NCBI GenBank assembly: GCA_030823955.1
Contig: JAVBYO010000004.1
Coordinates: forward strand, 62,001-126,000
Length of the DNA stretch: 64,000 nt
From: Gallionellaceae bacterium
Lineage (GTDB): Bacteria > Pseudomonadota > Gammaproteobacteria > Burkholderiales > Gallionellaceae
Direction of reading: 5' to 3'
The notes beneath the pieces were generated by a model that saw only the letters and a list, made by a program, of their open reading frames with translations, ran no database searches and had not been told where the DNA came from. Shown piece after piece: positions 1-9,969 of the stretch (positions are counted from its first letter, which is position 1; the number at the start of each line of letters is the position of its first letter). Made by a program: the position numbers and the translations under genes.

Positions 1-652
1 ACAGTGCACCCAATAACGCGACATGCGGAACGATCGTCATTCCGGTATTGACCGCTTCCACTGCCCCCGTGCCAAAGATCAGCACCGGGATACACAAGGG
101 CAGCACCAACAAAGACACCAGCACTCCGCCGCCGCGCAGACCCAGAGTAAGCGCCGCACCAATCGCGCCTATCATGCTTAGGATCGGCGTACCCAGTAAC
201 AACACCAGGATCAACACCCACAGAGCTTGTGCCGGCATGTCAAACTGCAACCCCAACACCGGCGCGATGAGTACCAGAGGCAGCCCCGACAACATCCAAT
301 GCGCCACAATCTTGCCCAATACCAGCATCGACAGTGACTGCGGTGCAAGCAGCATCTGCTCCAGCGTCCCGTCCAAATAATCAGCCGAGAACATTCGCCC
401 GAGTGACAACATGGAGGCCAGCAGAGCGGCGACCCAAACCACTCCCGGCGCCATCTTGCGCAACATGTCCATCTCCGGCCCCACGCCTAGCGGAAACAAA
501 CTTACCACCATCACGAAGAAGACCAATGTCGTCAACACATCGGCCCTTCGACGCATCGCCAGCAACAGATCGCGCCGAATCACCAAGCCGAACAGTCCGA
601 ACAATGACAACTTGCTCGTGACAGCACCCGTCGCATTCGCGCACCGTGTCAT
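1..652 (-). CDS. ccmB: Heme exporter permease CcmB (partial, 3' end off window)
   Basis: Translation of the minus strand from the ATG at 652 gives a hydrophobic protein starting MTRCANATGAV, with the CcmB-like stretch FGLVIRRDLLLAMRRRADVL followed by several membrane segments. It stays open to the window edge (about 217 codons; the family is about 220 residues), so only the last residues are missing. CcmB is the membrane subunit of the CcmAB ABC complex, which drives release of heme-loaded CcmE during c-type cytochrome maturation in the periplasm. Its ATG overlaps the ccmA stop (ATGA), which implies translational coupling in a ccm operon read right to left. Confidence 0.9.
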   Translation of the reverse strand, partial: MTRCANATGAVTSKLSLFGLFGLVIRRDLLLAMRRRADVLTTLVFFVMVVSLFPLGVGPEMDMLRKMAPGVVWVAALLASMLSLGRMFSADYLDGTLEQMLLAPQSLSMLVLGKIVAHWMLSGLPLVLIAPVLGLQFDMPAQALWVLILVLLLGTPILSMIGAIGAALTLGLRGGGVLVSLLVLPLCIPVLIFGTGAVEAVNTGMTIVPHVALLGAL

Positions 653-1263
653 GACAGCACCAACTGTCTGGTTTGCACACCCGCCACTTGCAAAGGTTGG
701 TGCGTGGTAAAAATCACCATCCCCCCCTTCGACAGATGTTCTCCAATAAGTTCCTGCATCAACCCTACTGCCCCTACATCGAGTGCGGTCAATGGCTCAT
801 CCAGTATCCACAAATGCGCATTCCCCACCAGCAGTCTGCTCAATGCGACACGGCGACGCTGCCCTTGTGATAGCACCTTCACCGGCAGGTGTTCGCGGCG
901 ACGCAATCCCATCCGGCGCAAAGCAGAAAGTGCCGCCTGCTCATCCACCGCACAGCCGGATAAGCCGGCACTGATATGCAGGTTTTCCAGCGCATTCAAC
1001 TCGTCTTTGATCGCATTCAGGTGACCGAGATAGACCATCTCGGCATAATAGCTTTCGTCCAATTCATGGATATTCTGGCCGCGCCAACGTATCTCTCCCG
1101 CAATCGGCTGCATGAATCCGCATAACGTACGCAACAGGCTGGTTTTTCCGCTGCCGTTCTCCCCTTGGACTTGCATCAATTCACCGGCCTCGAGTGAAAA
1201 ACTCAACCCGGAAAACAATTGGTGATCGCCGCGCGCACAGGCTAGGTTGCTTACTTCCAGCAT
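649..1263 (-). CDS. ccmA: Heme exporter ATP-binding protein CcmA
   Basis: ABC ATPase of 204 residues, the usual CcmA length, supplying ATP hydrolysis to CcmAB in cytochrome c maturation on the cytoplasmic face of the membrane. Visible motifs: Walker A GENGSGKT at residues 34-41, signature LSQGQRRR, and Walker B with LWILDEP. The open frame continues upstream to 1332, but the extra 23 residues do not look like the family; MLEVSNLACARG at 1263 is the normal N-terminus, so that ATG was chosen although its ribosome binding site is weak. The stop overlaps the ccmB start by four bases. Confidence 0.92.
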   Translation of the reverse strand: MLEVSNLACARGDHQLFSGLSFSLEAGELMQVQGENGSGKTSLLRTLCGFMQPIAGEIRWRGQNIHELDESYYAEMVYLGHLNAIKDELNALENLHISAGLSGCAVDEQAALSALRRMGLRRREHLPVKVLSQGQRRRVALSRLLVGNAHLWILDEPLTALDVGAVGLMQELIGEHLSKGGMVIFTTHQPLQVAGVQTRQLVLS

Positions 1264-1447
1264 GAGGTAAAGTATCCGACCCGAAACAGAATAGCCGCGA
1301 ATTATATACGATTGCACCGTGCAGTGCGGCACATCGAATACACGCTAAGCTCCTTGCGACAGCGCTGTCGGCAAGTAACTTGCGGCACAAATGAACGGGT
1401 AAAGTTCAGCTTTTCGATGCCAGACCCAGTACCGGGATTACAAAAGC

Positions 1448-1472
1448 AAACGCCGCTGAAACAGCGGCGTTT
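1448..1472 (-). terminator. Hairpin terminator downstream of ppiD
   Basis: A perfect 11-bp inverted repeat (arms 1448-1458 and 1462-1472, loop of three) lies 25 bases past the ppiD stop. On the minus strand the GC-rich stem ends in three T, followed by a T-rich stretch. It separates ppiD from the ccm genes. Confidence 0.75.
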
Positions 1473-1497
1473 ATCTTTCGGCAACACTAGATCAGGC

Positions 1498-3387
1498 TTA
1501 TTTTTTCTCTTCTGAAGCAAAAGGCTTCACGGAGATGTCTGCGCGTTTTTTGGCATCTGCCAGATAGGCCCGCAACAACTCCTCCCCGGAGATCTGTGCG
1601 ATCTGTTGCAGATAACGATTTCGCTTACCCTCATCAATGGCTTCGATCTCCTTCACACCATCAATCCGCGCCAAGGCGAAACCGTTTTGTGCGGTTCGCA
1701 CGCCCACATACGCCGGCAATTTGGACACGCCAGCCTGAAACACCTGCTTGATCAGTTCGATATCGAAACCGGCATGCTGAGAACGCGTGACCGGCTTGAC
1801 CGACTGCCAGGCAACATTGACCTTTTCCCCGCGCTGCAAGCGCGCAAGCATCTCGTTACCCTGCTTGATGGCCAGCTCGGATGCCTGCAATTGCTGCAAT
1901 TTTTTCTGAATGCTCCCCGCCACCTCGCTCAAAGGACGAACCGTCGCAGCCTGATATTCCGAGACGCGCGCAGCCAATAACATATTGCTACTGATCTCTA
2001 CCGCCGCAGTGTTGCGCTTGTTCTTCAGAACATCATCGGAGAACACCGCCTGCAATACCTTGTCGGTCCAGACACCAGTGGCGGCTTGGCCTTTGTTGAG
2101 CCAATCGCCTTGCCGCACCGGCACACCAACCAGCTCGGCGGCAGGCTTGAGGCTGTCACTCTGCTCATACACGGTATTACTGAACTTCTCGGCCAGCTCG
2201 GCGAAACGGTCAGTCGCCTTTTGCACTTTGAGTCGCTGTATGATCGTCTCTCTTACATCAGCCAAGGCTTGCAGCTTTGCCGGCTTGATCGCGGACAGGC
2301 GAATGATGTGAAAACCGAAATCGGACTGGATCAGACCGCTCGTTTCGCCCACTTTCAGCTGAAACACCGCCTCCTCAAAAGGTTTGACCATCATGCCGCG
2401 ACCGAACATCCCCAGATCGCCACCATTACTTGCCGAGCCGGGATCCTGAGAATACTGCTTGGCCAACACGGCAAAACTGGCCGGTGACTGCTTGACCTTG
2501 CCCAAGACCTCTTCCGCCTTGGTTTTGAGCGCTTGTTTCTCAGCCTCAGAAGCTTGTGCTGGCAGAGAGATCAAAATGTGCGCTGCTTGGCGTTGCTCCT
2601 GAGTGCCGAACTCCGCCTGATTCTCGGAGTAGTATTTTTTCACCTCCGGCTCATCTACCACCACCTGGGATAACAGAGATTCTGCCGAGAACACCACGTA
2701 TTCGGCTTTGGCACGCTCGGGAAGCTGGAACTCAGCCTGGTTATCTTTGTAATAAGCGGCCACGGCAGAATCGGTCACTTTGACCTGGCTCATGAACGCG
2801 CCCAAATCGAACTGGACCGATGTGACTAGGCGCTGCTGCTCGTTCAAGCGGATCAAATGATCCGCAACCGTGGTTGATGTATAGCCGTTCCGGCTGTAGG
2901 CATCGGTCAGTTGCCGGGAGGTCAGCTCATCCCGCACACGTGACTCAAACATCGGCGGAGACATGTTTTGCGCATTCAATGCACTTTCGTATTGCTGCTT
3001 GTCAAATTTACCTTCTTTCTGGAAGGCATTTATCCCACCGATCACCCCCGCAAGCTGCTCGTCGCTCACGACCAAGCCGCTTTTGCGTGCCTCTGCAACC
3101 AATAATCGCTGTGAAACTAGACCGTCCAAAATCGAATGCTTGACCTCCGGCTTTTCGAAGATGGATTGATCGAATCCCGCTCCGGCTAATTCGCTCATGC
3201 GTTGTTTTTGCTGGCGCAGCGCATTATCGAATTCCTGCACCGATATTTTTTCACCATTCACCGTAGCTAGCTCACCGGCATCGCCCGATTTCTGATATGA
3301 GTCCACCCCCCAAAATGCAAACGGCAAGATGATGAGTGCCAACACGAACTGCACCAATCGTTTCTTTTCATGTACGAAGTCGAACAT
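1498..3387 (-). CDS. ppiD: Periplasmic chaperone/peptidyl-prolyl isomerase PpiD (SurA N-domain, parvulin type)
   Basis: A 629-residue membrane-anchored folding factor. A short cytoplasmic N-terminus is followed by one membrane segment (residues about 11-28), then a SurA/PpiD-type N-terminal chaperone region (about 35-190), one parvulin domain (about 266-365, with [10 protein letters not shown] and [20 protein letters not shown]) and a C-terminal chaperone region. PpiD works at the periplasmic side near the SecYEG translocon on emerging outer-membrane and secreted proteins. Its length matches E. coli PpiD (623). It lies downstream of the tRNA pair and of lon-hup, the usual order in many proteobacteria. 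Terminators on both sides suggest it is transcribed on its own. Confidence 0.92.
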   Translation of the reverse strand: MFDFVHEKKRLVQFVLALIILPFAFWGVDSYQKSGDAGELATVNGEKISVQEFDNALRQQKQRMSELAGAGFDQSIFEKPEVKHSILDGLVSQRLLVAEARKSGLVVSDEQLAGVIGGINAFQKEGKFDKQQYESALNAQNMSPPMFESRVRDELTSRQLTDAYSRNGYTSTTVADHLIRLNEQQRLVTSVQFDLGAFMSQVKVTDSAVAAYYKDNQAEFQLPERAKAEYVVFSAESLLSQVVVDEPEVKKYYSENQAEFGTQEQRQAAHILISLPAQASEAEKQALKTKAEEVLGKVKQSPASFAVLAKQYSQDPGSASNGGDLGMFGRGMMVKPFEEAVFQLKVGETSGLIQSDFGFHIIRLSAIKPAKLQALADVRETIIQRLKVQKATDRFAELAEKFSNTVYEQSDSLKPAAELVGVPVRQGDWLNKGQAATGVWTDKVLQAVFSDDVLKNKRNTAAVEISSNMLLAARVSEYQAATVRPLSEVAGSIQKKLQQLQASELAIKQGNEMLARLQRGEKVNVAWQSVKPVTRSQHAGFDIELIKQVFQAGVSKLPAYVGVRTAQNGFALARIDGVKEIEAIDEGKRNRYLQQIAQISGEELLRAYLADAKKRADISVKPFASEEKK

Positions 3388-3424
3388 AACGCGCTATCCA
3401 ATCGAAAGTTGTGGTCCAGATGTG

Positions 3425-3451
3425 AAAAAAGGCGAACTTTCGTTCACCTTT
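3425..3451 (-). terminator. Terminator after tRNA-Val/tRNA-Asp
   Basis: On the minus strand a 10-bp stem (one T-G wobble) with a GAAA tetraloop runs from 3451 to 3428 and is followed by T residues to 3425. It begins directly after the CCA end of tRNA-Asp and fits a Rho-independent terminator for the tRNA unit. The top of the stem also resembles a LexA box (see findings). Confidence 0.75.
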
Positions 3452-3454
3452 GTT

Positions 3455-3531
3455 TGGCGGAGTGGACGGGACTCGAACCCGCGACCCCCGGCGTGACAGG
3501 CCGGTATTCTAACCAACTGAACTACCACTCC
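3455..3531 (-). tRNA. tRNA-Asp (GTC)
   Basis: The minus strand folds as a tRNA: acceptor GGAGTGG pairs with CCACTCC, the D-loop contains AGTTGGTTA, the anticodon loop CTGTCAC gives GTC (Asp), and the T-arm contains GGTTCGAGTCC. Discriminator G and CCA are encoded (3455-3457). It lies 14 bases downstream of tRNA-Val, probably on the same transcript. Confidence 0.97.
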
Positions 3532-3545
3532 ATAAAACTATTTTC

Positions 3546-3621
3546 TGGTGGGTGCTGACGGGATCGAACCGCCGACAATCGCCTTGTAAGGGCGGTGCTC
3601 TACCAGCTGAGCTAAGCACCC
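3546..3621 (-). tRNA. tRNA-Val (TAC)
   Basis: Minus-strand cloverleaf with acceptor GGGTGCT/AGCACCC, D-arm GCTCAGCTGGTAGAGC, anticodon loop CTTACAA giving TAC (Val), T-arm GGTTCGATCCC and an encoded CCA (3546-3548). Only ten bases separate it from the hupB stop and I see no good promoter between them, so read-through from hupB is likely. Confidence 0.97.
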
Positions 3622-3631
3622 GTCGAAAACG

Positions 3632-3907
3632 CTAGTTTACAGCATCTTTTAATCCTTTGCCAGCACGAAATTTAGGAACCATCGCTGCATCGATCTTAAT
3701 TGTCGCTCCGGTCTGCGGATTGCGACCGTTACGGGCCGCGCGCTTGCCCACGTAAAACGTGCCAAAACCAACCAGACTCACGAGCTCCCCCTGCTTCAAG
3801 GATTGCTTGATCGACTCAATCGTCGCATCCAGTGCACGCGCCGCTGCCGCCTTGGAAATATCGGCAGATTGGGCGATCGCTTCGATCAGATCGGATTTAT
3901 TGCTCAT
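3632..3907 (-). CDS. hupB: DNA-binding protein HU (HU-beta type)
   Basis: A 91-residue nucleoid protein of the HU/IHF family. It starts [19 protein letters not shown] and carries the signature [20 protein letters not shown], the arm that inserts into the DNA minor groove. HU bends and compacts DNA as a dimer and affects replication, repair and transcription. The frame is open further upstream to 4015, but ATG 3907 has a strong ribosome binding site (GAGGGAG) and gives the normal family length. It sits 31 bases after lon, the usual proteobacterial arrangement lon-hup. Confidence 0.95.
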   Translation of the reverse strand: MSNKSDLIEAIAQSADISKAAAARALDATIESIKQSLKQGELVSLVGFGTFYVGKRAARNGRNPQTGATIKIDAAMVPKFRAGKGLKDAVN

Positions 3908-3938
3908 GGCACTCCCTCTTTTTAAAGTGACAAGCCGT

Positions 3939-6362
3939 TCAATGTTTGATGGCAGTTGCCACGGCGGCTTCGCCGCCCGTAGCCGGAAGTGCACTTGGCA
4001 CTGCGGAAGGTTCACTTTCCGGTAGTGGCTCCGGTTTTCTTTCCAAGGCCAATTCCAGTACCTGTTCGATCCATTTGACCGGATGGATGTCCAGCTTGTT
4101 CTTGACGTTATCCGGTATCTCGACTAAGTCCTTCACGTTCTCTTCCGGGATCAGTACGACTTTGATACCGCCGCGCTGCGCCGCCAGTAATTTTTCCTTC
4201 AGGCCGCCGATAGGCAGCACTTCACCGCGCAAGGTGATCTCGCCCGTCATCGCGACATCCGCCCGCACCGGTATCCCGGTCAATGCGGAAACCATCGCGG
4301 TACATATCCCGATACCGGCGCTGGGGCCGTCTTTCGGCGTCGCCCCTTCCGGCAAATGGATGTGCAGATCGTTTTTTTCGTAGAAACTCTCCACGATACC
4401 CAATTTGCGGGCGCGGCTGCGAACCACGCTCAAAGCCGCCTGAATCGACTCCTGCATCACCTCGCCCAATTTTCCGGTCGTGGTGGTCTTGCCTTTGCCG
4501 GGCAATACGGCGGTTTCAATGGTTAGCAACTCGCCACCGACCTCGGTCCAAGCCAGACCGGTGACCTGACCGACCTGATTGTTCTTCTCGGCGATACCGT
4601 AGCTGTAACGACGCACGCCAAGATATTTGTCCAGATTCCGGGCATTGACCGTGACCTTGCTCTCGCGCCCCTTCAGCAACAGCGACTTGACCACTTTACG
4701 GCATATCTTGGACAACTCGCGTTCCAGTCCGCGCACACCGGCCTCGCGCGTGTAATAACGCAGGATGTCGCGTATCGCACTTTCCGAAACAGCGATCTCT
4801 TCGGGCTTCAGGCCGCTGTTCTTGATCGCTTTGGGCAACAAATAACGCGTGGCGATATTGACCTTTTCGTCTTCGGTATAACTCGACACATGAATCACTT
4901 CCATACGATCCAGCAAAGGTGCCGGGATATTCATGCTATTCGAGGTGGCCACGAACATCACGTCCGACAAGTCATATTCGACCTCGACATAGTGATCGAC
5001 GAAGGTATGGTTCTGTTCGGGATCCAGCACTTCCAGCAGGGCGGACGAAGGATCGCCGCGGAAATCCATACCCATCTTGTCGACTTCATCCAGCAGGAAC
5101 AGCGGGTTCTTCACACCGACCTTGCTCATGTTCTGCAATATCTTGCCCGGCATCGAGCCGATGTAAGTGCGGCGATGGCCGCGGATCTCGGACTCGTCGC
5201 GCACGCCACCCAGCGACATACGCACGAATTTGCGGTTAGTGGCTCGTGCAATGGACTGCCCCAGCGAAGTCTTACCTACACCCGGCGGTCCAACCAGGCA
5301 AAGAATGGGAGCTTTCATCTTGTCCACACGCTGCTGTACGGCGAGATATTCGACGATGCGCTCTTTTACTTTATCCAAGCCATAATGATCGGTTTCCAGC
5401 ACATCTTCCGCGTGTTGCAGATCGGTATCGATCTTGGTCTTTTTCTTCCAGGGCAGACCGATAAGGATATCGATGTAATTGCGGACCACGGTCGCCTCGG
5501 CAGACATGGGCGACATCAGGCGCAGCTTCTTCAGCTCAGCCTCGGCCTTGATGCGTGCATCCTTGGGCATGTGCGCCGCTTTGATCTTTTTCTCGATCTC
5601 TTCGATGTCGGCACCATCCTCGCCCTCGCCCAACTCTTTCTGAATCGCCTTGACCTGTTCATTCAGGTAATACTCGCGCTGACTCTTTTCCATCTGGCGT
5701 TTGACGCGCCCACGGATACGCTTTTCTACCTGCATGATGTCCAACTCAGCCTCCAGCAGACCCAGCAGATGTTCAAGGCGCTTCGCCACATCGAATATTT
5801 CTAATACTTCCTGCTTCTGTTCCAGCTTGAGCGGCAGATGTGCTGCGATGGTATCTGCCAGACGTCCTGCATCATCGATGCCGGCCAGCGAAGTCAATAT
5901 CTCCGGCGGGATCTTCTTGTTCAGCTTCACATATTGGTCGAACTGATTGATGAGCGCGCGACGCATCGCCTCGGCCTCATTGCCCAGGTCTTCATCCGGG
6001 GCGACCGGCTGGATCTCGGCATCGAAGTGCGATTTTTCGTCCACGACGTGCAACACCTTGGCACGCTGCGTCCCCTCAACCAATACCTTGACGGTTCCGT
6101 CAGGCAGTTTGAGCATCTGCAGAATATTGGCGATACTGCCGATCCGGTACATATCTTCGGTCGCAGGCTCGTCCTTGGCGGCTGATTTCTGCGCCACCAG
6201 CACGATACTCTTGCCGGCTTCCATCGCGGCTTCCAGCGCTTTGATCGACTTGGCGCGCCCCACGAACAGCGGAATCACCATATGTGGGAACACTACGACA
6301 TCGCGTAGCGGCAACAATGGCAATAGAGCGACTTCAGAGCTGATGATAGGATGTTCTGACAT
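3939..6362 (-). CDS. lon: ATP-dependent protease La (Lon)
   Basis: An 807-residue LonA protease that degrades misfolded and short-lived regulatory proteins in the cytosol. Order of domains: N-terminal substrate-binding LON domain (about 10-205, [20 protein letters not shown]), coiled-coil region, AAA+ module with Walker [12 protein letters not shown] and Walker [12 protein letters not shown], and a C-terminal serine protease domain with the Ser-Lys dyad (Ser in KDGPSAGIG, Lys in [10 protein letters not shown]). The C-terminal tail after the protease domain is Pro/Ala/Glu-rich and poorly conserved. It follows clpX after an 87-base gap that holds a heat-shock type promoter, so it can be expressed apart from tig-clpPX. 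Confidence 0.97.
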   Translation of the reverse strand: MSEHPIISSEVALLPLLPLRDVVVFPHMVIPLFVGRAKSIKALEAAMEAGKSIVLVAQKSAAKDEPATEDMYRIGSIANILQMLKLPDGTVKVLVEGTQRAKVLHVVDEKSHFDAEIQPVAPDEDLGNEAEAMRRALINQFDQYVKLNKKIPPEILTSLAGIDDAGRLADTIAAHLPLKLEQKQEVLEIFDVAKRLEHLLGLLEAELDIMQVEKRIRGRVKRQMEKSQREYYLNEQVKAIQKELGEGEDGADIEEIEKKIKAAHMPKDARIKAEAELKKLRLMSPMSAEATVVRNYIDILIGLPWKKKTKIDTDLQHAEDVLETDHYGLDKVKERIVEYLAVQQRVDKMKAPILCLVGPPGVGKTSLGQSIARATNRKFVRMSLGGVRDESEIRGHRRTYIGSMPGKILQNMSKVGVKNPLFLLDEVDKMGMDFRGDPSSALLEVLDPEQNHTFVDHYVEVEYDLSDVMFVATSNSMNIPAPLLDRMEVIHVSSYTEDEKVNIATRYLLPKAIKNSGLKPEEIAVSESAIRDILRYYTREAGVRGLERELSKICRKVVKSLLLKGRESKVTVNARNLDKYLGVRRYSYGIAEKNNQVGQVTGLAWTEVGGELLTIETAVLPGKGKTTTTGKLGEVMQESIQAALSVVRSRARKLGIVESFYEKNDLHIHLPEGATPKDGPSAGIGICTAMVSALTGIPVRADVAMTGEITLRGEVLPIGGLKEKLLAAQRGGIKVVLIPEENVKDLVEIPDNVKNKLDIHPVKWIEQVLELALERKPEPLPESEPSAVPSALPATGGEAAVATAIKH

Positions 6363-6398
6363 GGTGGCGGTCTTTTAAATAGTAACGGTGCGAGTCAG

Positions 6399-6424
6399 AT
6401 GGGGGGAGCATGGGAAAATTCAAG
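6399..6424 (-). promoter_or_regulatory. Probable sigma-32 (heat-shock) promoter of lon
   Basis: Read on the minus strand, CTTGAA (6424-6419) is followed after 14 bases by CCCCATCTGA (from 6404). This matches the RpoH consensus CTTGAA-N13/17-CCCCATNT in every conserved position. It lies 36-62 bases ahead of the lon ATG at 6362, so transcription would begin about 30 bases upstream of the start codon. A G8 tract just before the -35 and the C-run of the -10 could pair into a hairpin across the promoter. Confidence 0.8.
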
Positions 6425-6449
6425 CCCCCCCCGGCGATTATTCCAGATA

Positions 6450-7706
6450 CTAGGCAGCTTTCGGCGTATCGGCGTACATCACGATGGGCTTGATCTCTCC
6501 CGTGCTGTTCTCGTCCAGCACGACTTTGCTCACATTATCCATCGACGGCAGATCGAACATCGTGTCCAGCAAGGCATTCTCCAGGATGGAACGCAGGCCG
6601 CGAGCACCGGTTTTGCGCGCCAGAGCTTTTTTGGCGATCACATCCAGCACGTTGGAACGAAACTCCAGTTCCACCCCTTCCATCTCGAATAGTTTTTGAT
6701 ATTGCTTGATCAGGGAGTTTTTGGGCTCGGTCAATATCTTGACCAAAGCGGCTTCGTCCAATCCCTCCAGCGTTGCCACCACAGGCAGACGCCCGACGAA
6801 CTCGGGAATCAAGCCGAACTTGATCAGGTCTTCGGGCTCGACCTCACTCAACACCCGGCCAATGTCCTTGTCGTCGTCACGTTTTGCCAGATTGGCCGAG
6901 AATCCGATACTTGCCTTCTCGGAGCGGTTGCGAATCACTTTTTCCAAACCGTCGAACGCTCCGCCGCAAATGAACAGGATATTAGTGGTGTCGACCTGCA
7001 AAAACTCGGTGTTCGGATGTTTGCGCCCGCCCTGCGGCGGAATCGAGGCCTTGGTTCCCTCGATCAGCTTGAGCAATGCTTGCTGGACTCCTTCACCGGA
7101 CACATCGCGCGTGATGGAAGGATTGTCGGATTTGCGCGAGATCTTGTCGATCTCATCGATATAAACAATGCCGCGCTGGGCACGTTCTACATCATAATCA
7201 CATGCTTGCAGCAGCTTTTGAATAATATTCTCAACATCCTCTCCGACGTATCCAGCCTCGGTCAGGGTGGTGGCGTCCGCCATCACGAACGGCACGTTGA
7301 GCAAACGCGCCAGCGTTTGCGCCAACAGCGTCTTTCCGGAGCCGGTGGGGCCGACCAGTAGAATGTTGCTCTTGGCCAGTTCGACCCCATCTTTGTCTTT
7401 GTTCTTCAGACGCTTATAGTGATTGTAGACCGCCACGGCAAGGATCTTTTTGGCTTTGCGCTGGCCGATGACATAGTCATCCAGCCGTTCGCAGATCTCG
7501 TGCGGAACCGGCAATTCATTCTTGTCCGATTTCTCGGCACCGGCATTGGCCTGGGACTCTTCGCGAATGATGTCATTACATAACGCGATACATTCGTCGC
7601 AGACGAACACCGACGGCCCGGCAATGAGCTTACGTACCTCGTGTTGGCTTTTTCCGCAAAATGAGCAATACAGCAATTTATCACCCTTGGTTTTATCCGA
7701 TGCCAT
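6450..7706 (-). CDS. clpX: ATP-dependent Clp protease ATP-binding subunit ClpX
   Basis: A 418-residue AAA+ unfoldase that feeds tagged proteins (for example ssrA-tagged) into ClpP. The N-terminal C4 zinc domain has Cys14, Cys17, Cys36 and Cys39. Walker A is GPTGSGKT, Walker B is IVYIDEIDK, and the pore/sensor regions ([17 protein letters not shown]) are present. Length is as in E. coli (424). It lies 45 bases after clpP on the same strand, and its ATG at 7706 is preceded by a GGGG-type binding site. Confidence 0.97.
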   Translation of the reverse strand: MASDKTKGDKLLYCSFCGKSQHEVRKLIAGPSVFVCDECIALCNDIIREESQANAGAEKSDKNELPVPHEICERLDDYVIGQRKAKKILAVAVYNHYKRLKNKDKDGVELAKSNILLVGPTGSGKTLLAQTLARLLNVPFVMADATTLTEAGYVGEDVENIIQKLLQACDYDVERAQRGIVYIDEIDKISRKSDNPSITRDVSGEGVQQALLKLIEGTKASIPPQGGRKHPNTEFLQVDTTNILFICGGAFDGLEKVIRNRSEKASIGFSANLAKRDDDKDIGRVLSEVEPEDLIKFGLIPEFVGRLPVVATLEGLDEAALVKILTEPKNSLIKQYQKLFEMEGVELEFRSNVLDVIAKKALARKTGARGLRSILENALLDTMFDLPSMDNVSKVVLDENSTGEIKPIVMYADTPKAA

Positions 7707-7751
7707 TCAAATCCCCATCCGTGTTAGTTATCGGCAGCCTGTGGTCTAACT

Positions 7752-8378
7752 TTAAGCGCGCTTTGTGAGAACCTGATCGATCAAACCGTAATCCAGAGCT
7801 TCCGGTGCAGTCAGGAAGTTGTCGCGTTCGCTGTCGCGTGCGATCTCTTCCACACTGCGCCCGGTATGTTCCGCCATCAGTGTGTAGAGACGCTCGCGCA
7901 AGCTCAGGATATATTTGGCATGGATCTCGATGTCGGTGGCTTGCCCCTGAAATCCACCCAGCGGTTGATGGATCATCACCGTCGAGTTAGGCAATGCGAA
8001 GCGTTTGTCTTTGGCACCGGCCTGCAACAGGAACGCCCCCATGGAAGCGGCCATACCGATACACAGTGTCGAAACATCCGGCTTGATGAACTGCATCGTG
8101 TCATAGATCGCCATCCCCGAAGAGATCGAACCGCCCGGTGAGTTGATATACAGGTGGATATCCTTATCCGGGTTCTCCGATTCGAGGAACAACAACTGAG
8201 CCACCACCAGATTCGCCATCTGATCGTTGATCGGACCGACCAGGAACACGACCCGCTCCTTGAGCAGACGGGAATAGATGTCATAGGCCCGTTCACCGCG
8301 ACCGCTGGTTTCGATGACCATGGGCACCATACCCAGATCCTGCGGCTCGATATATTGCGAAGACGCGTTGTATGACAT
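7752..8378 (-). CDS. clpP: ATP-dependent Clp protease proteolytic subunit ClpP
   Basis: A 208-residue serine peptidase that forms the two-ring degradation chamber used by ClpX or ClpA. Catalytic triad: Ser112 in GMAASMGAF, His137 in VMIHQP and Asp186 in RDSERDNF, close to E. coli numbering. The N-terminal propeptide-like segment is short. The start is one base after the tig stop, and its binding site (GGAG) lies inside the end of tig, so the two are probably translationally linked. Confidence 0.97.
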   Translation of the reverse strand: MSYNASSQYIEPQDLGMVPMVIETSGRGERAYDIYSRLLKERVVFLVGPINDQMANLVVAQLLFLESENPDKDIHLYINSPGGSISSGMAIYDTMQFIKPDVSTLCIGMAASMGAFLLQAGAKDKRFALPNSTVMIHQPLGGFQGQATDIEIHAKYILSLRERLYTLMAEHTGRSVEEIARDSERDNFLTAPEALDYGLIDQVLTKRA

Positions 8379-8379
8379 G

Positions 8380-9684
8380 TTAGTTATTCTCCATCAGTGC
8401 ATTCAACTCGACAGCCTTGTCCGTAACCTTGGCACGTGAGGCCACCCAGGCAACGACGTTGTCTTCCAGTACCATATTCTCTACTTCCTGCAAGCGCGAG
8501 GCATCAGCCGCGTACCAGCGCACGACTTCTTCAGGATGCTCATAACTCTGCGCATATTCCTGAATCAGCGCCTTGACCTGATCCGGCTTGGCTTGCAGGT
8601 CGTATTTTTTGACCAACTCAGCCAGGATCAGGCCGAGCTTGACACGTTTGGTGGCTCGCTCTTCAAACACCCCGGTCGGCAGTTGCATCCCTTTCGGGAT
8701 CTTCATCCCCCGCCCTTCCAGGTCGCGCAAGGTCTGCTGCATCAGGTTCTGGGCTTCGCTTTCCAGCAAGACCTTGGGCACCTCCAGCTGACCGACCTGC
8801 AACAACACTTCCATCGTATTGTCCTTATTGCGCATCTTGACACGACGTTGCGCCTCCCGCTCCAAGTTGTCGCGGATCTCTTTTTTCAGCTTGCTTACGT
8901 CACCATCAACCACACCCAGAGCCTTGGCGAACTCCGTATCGACTTCTGGCAAACGCGGTGCCTCGACACTATGTAGCGTGATAGTGAAAGTGACCTGCTT
9001 CCCGGCCACGTCCTTGCCGTGATAGTCCGCAGGGAAAGTCATATCAAAGGATTTGCTCTCGCCCGCCTTCATGCCGATGATGGCATTCTCAAAATCGGGC
9101 AACATACGTCCGGCACCGAGCACGATAGAAAAGTCTTTGGCCTCGCCGCCTTCGAATACAACGCCGTCCAACTTGCCGCTGAAGTCGATACGAACCTGAT
9201 CTTCGTTCTGTACTGCACGTGTTGCCGGTTCAAACACGGCACGCTGTTTGCGCAGTGTAGTGACGGTGTTTTCAACATCGGCATCGCTCAATGTGAACGT
9301 GACACGTTCAAGCGCCTGTCCGGCCACATCCCCCACCACGACTTCGGGATAGACCTCGAAAGTAGCGCTGTATTCGATTTCGGGAGCATTCAGATCTTGT
9401 GTCTTGATCTCGAACTGGGGATAACCGGCGACCTTCAGCTGGTTAGCTTGGGCAGCTTCGGCAAAAGAGCGTTGCAGATTTTCTCCCAGCACCTCCTGCT
9501 GAACCTGCGGCCCGTATTGCTGTTCGATAATCTTAAAAGGGACTTTACCGGGGCGGAAGCCGTGTACTTTGGCCGTACGGCCTAAACGCTTCAAGCGAGA
9601 CTCGATCTCACCACGCAACTGTGGCTGTGGAATGGATACGTTCAAACGACGCTGCAACCCGCCTAATGTTTCTACGCTCGACAT
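8380..9684 (-). CDS. tig: Trigger factor, ribosome-associated chaperone
   Basis: A 434-residue chaperone and prolyl isomerase that binds near the ribosomal exit tunnel. The N-terminal ribosome-binding domain carries the signature GFRPGKVPF at residues about 42-50. The central FKBP-like PPIase domain (about 160-245) and the C-terminal SurA-like arm domain follow. Length matches E. coli TF (432). First gene of tig-clpP-clpX. The 285 bases upstream (9685-9969) hold no convincing gene, so this is taken as the promoter region, though I could not single out a clear -35/-10 pair. Confidence 0.96.
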   Translation of the reverse strand: MSSVETLGGLQRRLNVSIPQPQLRGEIESRLKRLGRTAKVHGFRPGKVPFKIIEQQYGPQVQQEVLGENLQRSFAEAAQANQLKVAGYPQFEIKTQDLNAPEIEYSATFEVYPEVVVGDVAGQALERVTFTLSDADVENTVTTLRKQRAVFEPATRAVQNEDQVRIDFSGKLDGVVFEGGEAKDFSIVLGAGRMLPDFENAIIGMKAGESKSFDMTFPADYHGKDVAGKQVTFTITLHSVEAPRLPEVDTEFAKALGVVDGDVSKLKKEIRDNLEREAQRRVKMRNKDNTMEVLLQVGQLEVPKVLLESEAQNLMQQTLRDLEGRGMKIPKGMQLPTGVFEERATKRVKLGLILAELVKKYDLQAKPDQVKALIQEYAQSYEHPEEVVRWYAADASRLQEVENMVLEDNVVAWVASRAKVTDKAVELNALMENN

Positions 9685-9969
9685 ACTGAGAATTTCCTTG
9701 ATTTAAATTTGAATAATGGTCGCGCTGTGGAAACAAGAACAAGACTTCGCCCACCTTGAACAGGCCCCGAACCCTTGTCTTTCCATCGAAACGCGGTGAT
9801 AAATACTCACAAATCGCCAAAATCATCGAACCGTCAATGATCTGGCTCATACGGGCGCGGGAATCATACCTGAAACAGACCGACTGCACACCTACAAACC
9901 GTCACAGCCAATATGCTGACATCCCCGAATGAGGATGGATAATTAAATGATTATAAGGAGTTAATGATG

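Noticed and set aside
4890-5804. Plus-strand ORF of 304 codons opposite lon
   Set aside because: Lies entirely within the conserved AAA+ part of lon.
9685-9969. Small ORFs in the gap between tig and glgA
   Set aside because: No ribosome binding site or plausible protein; read as upstream region of tig.
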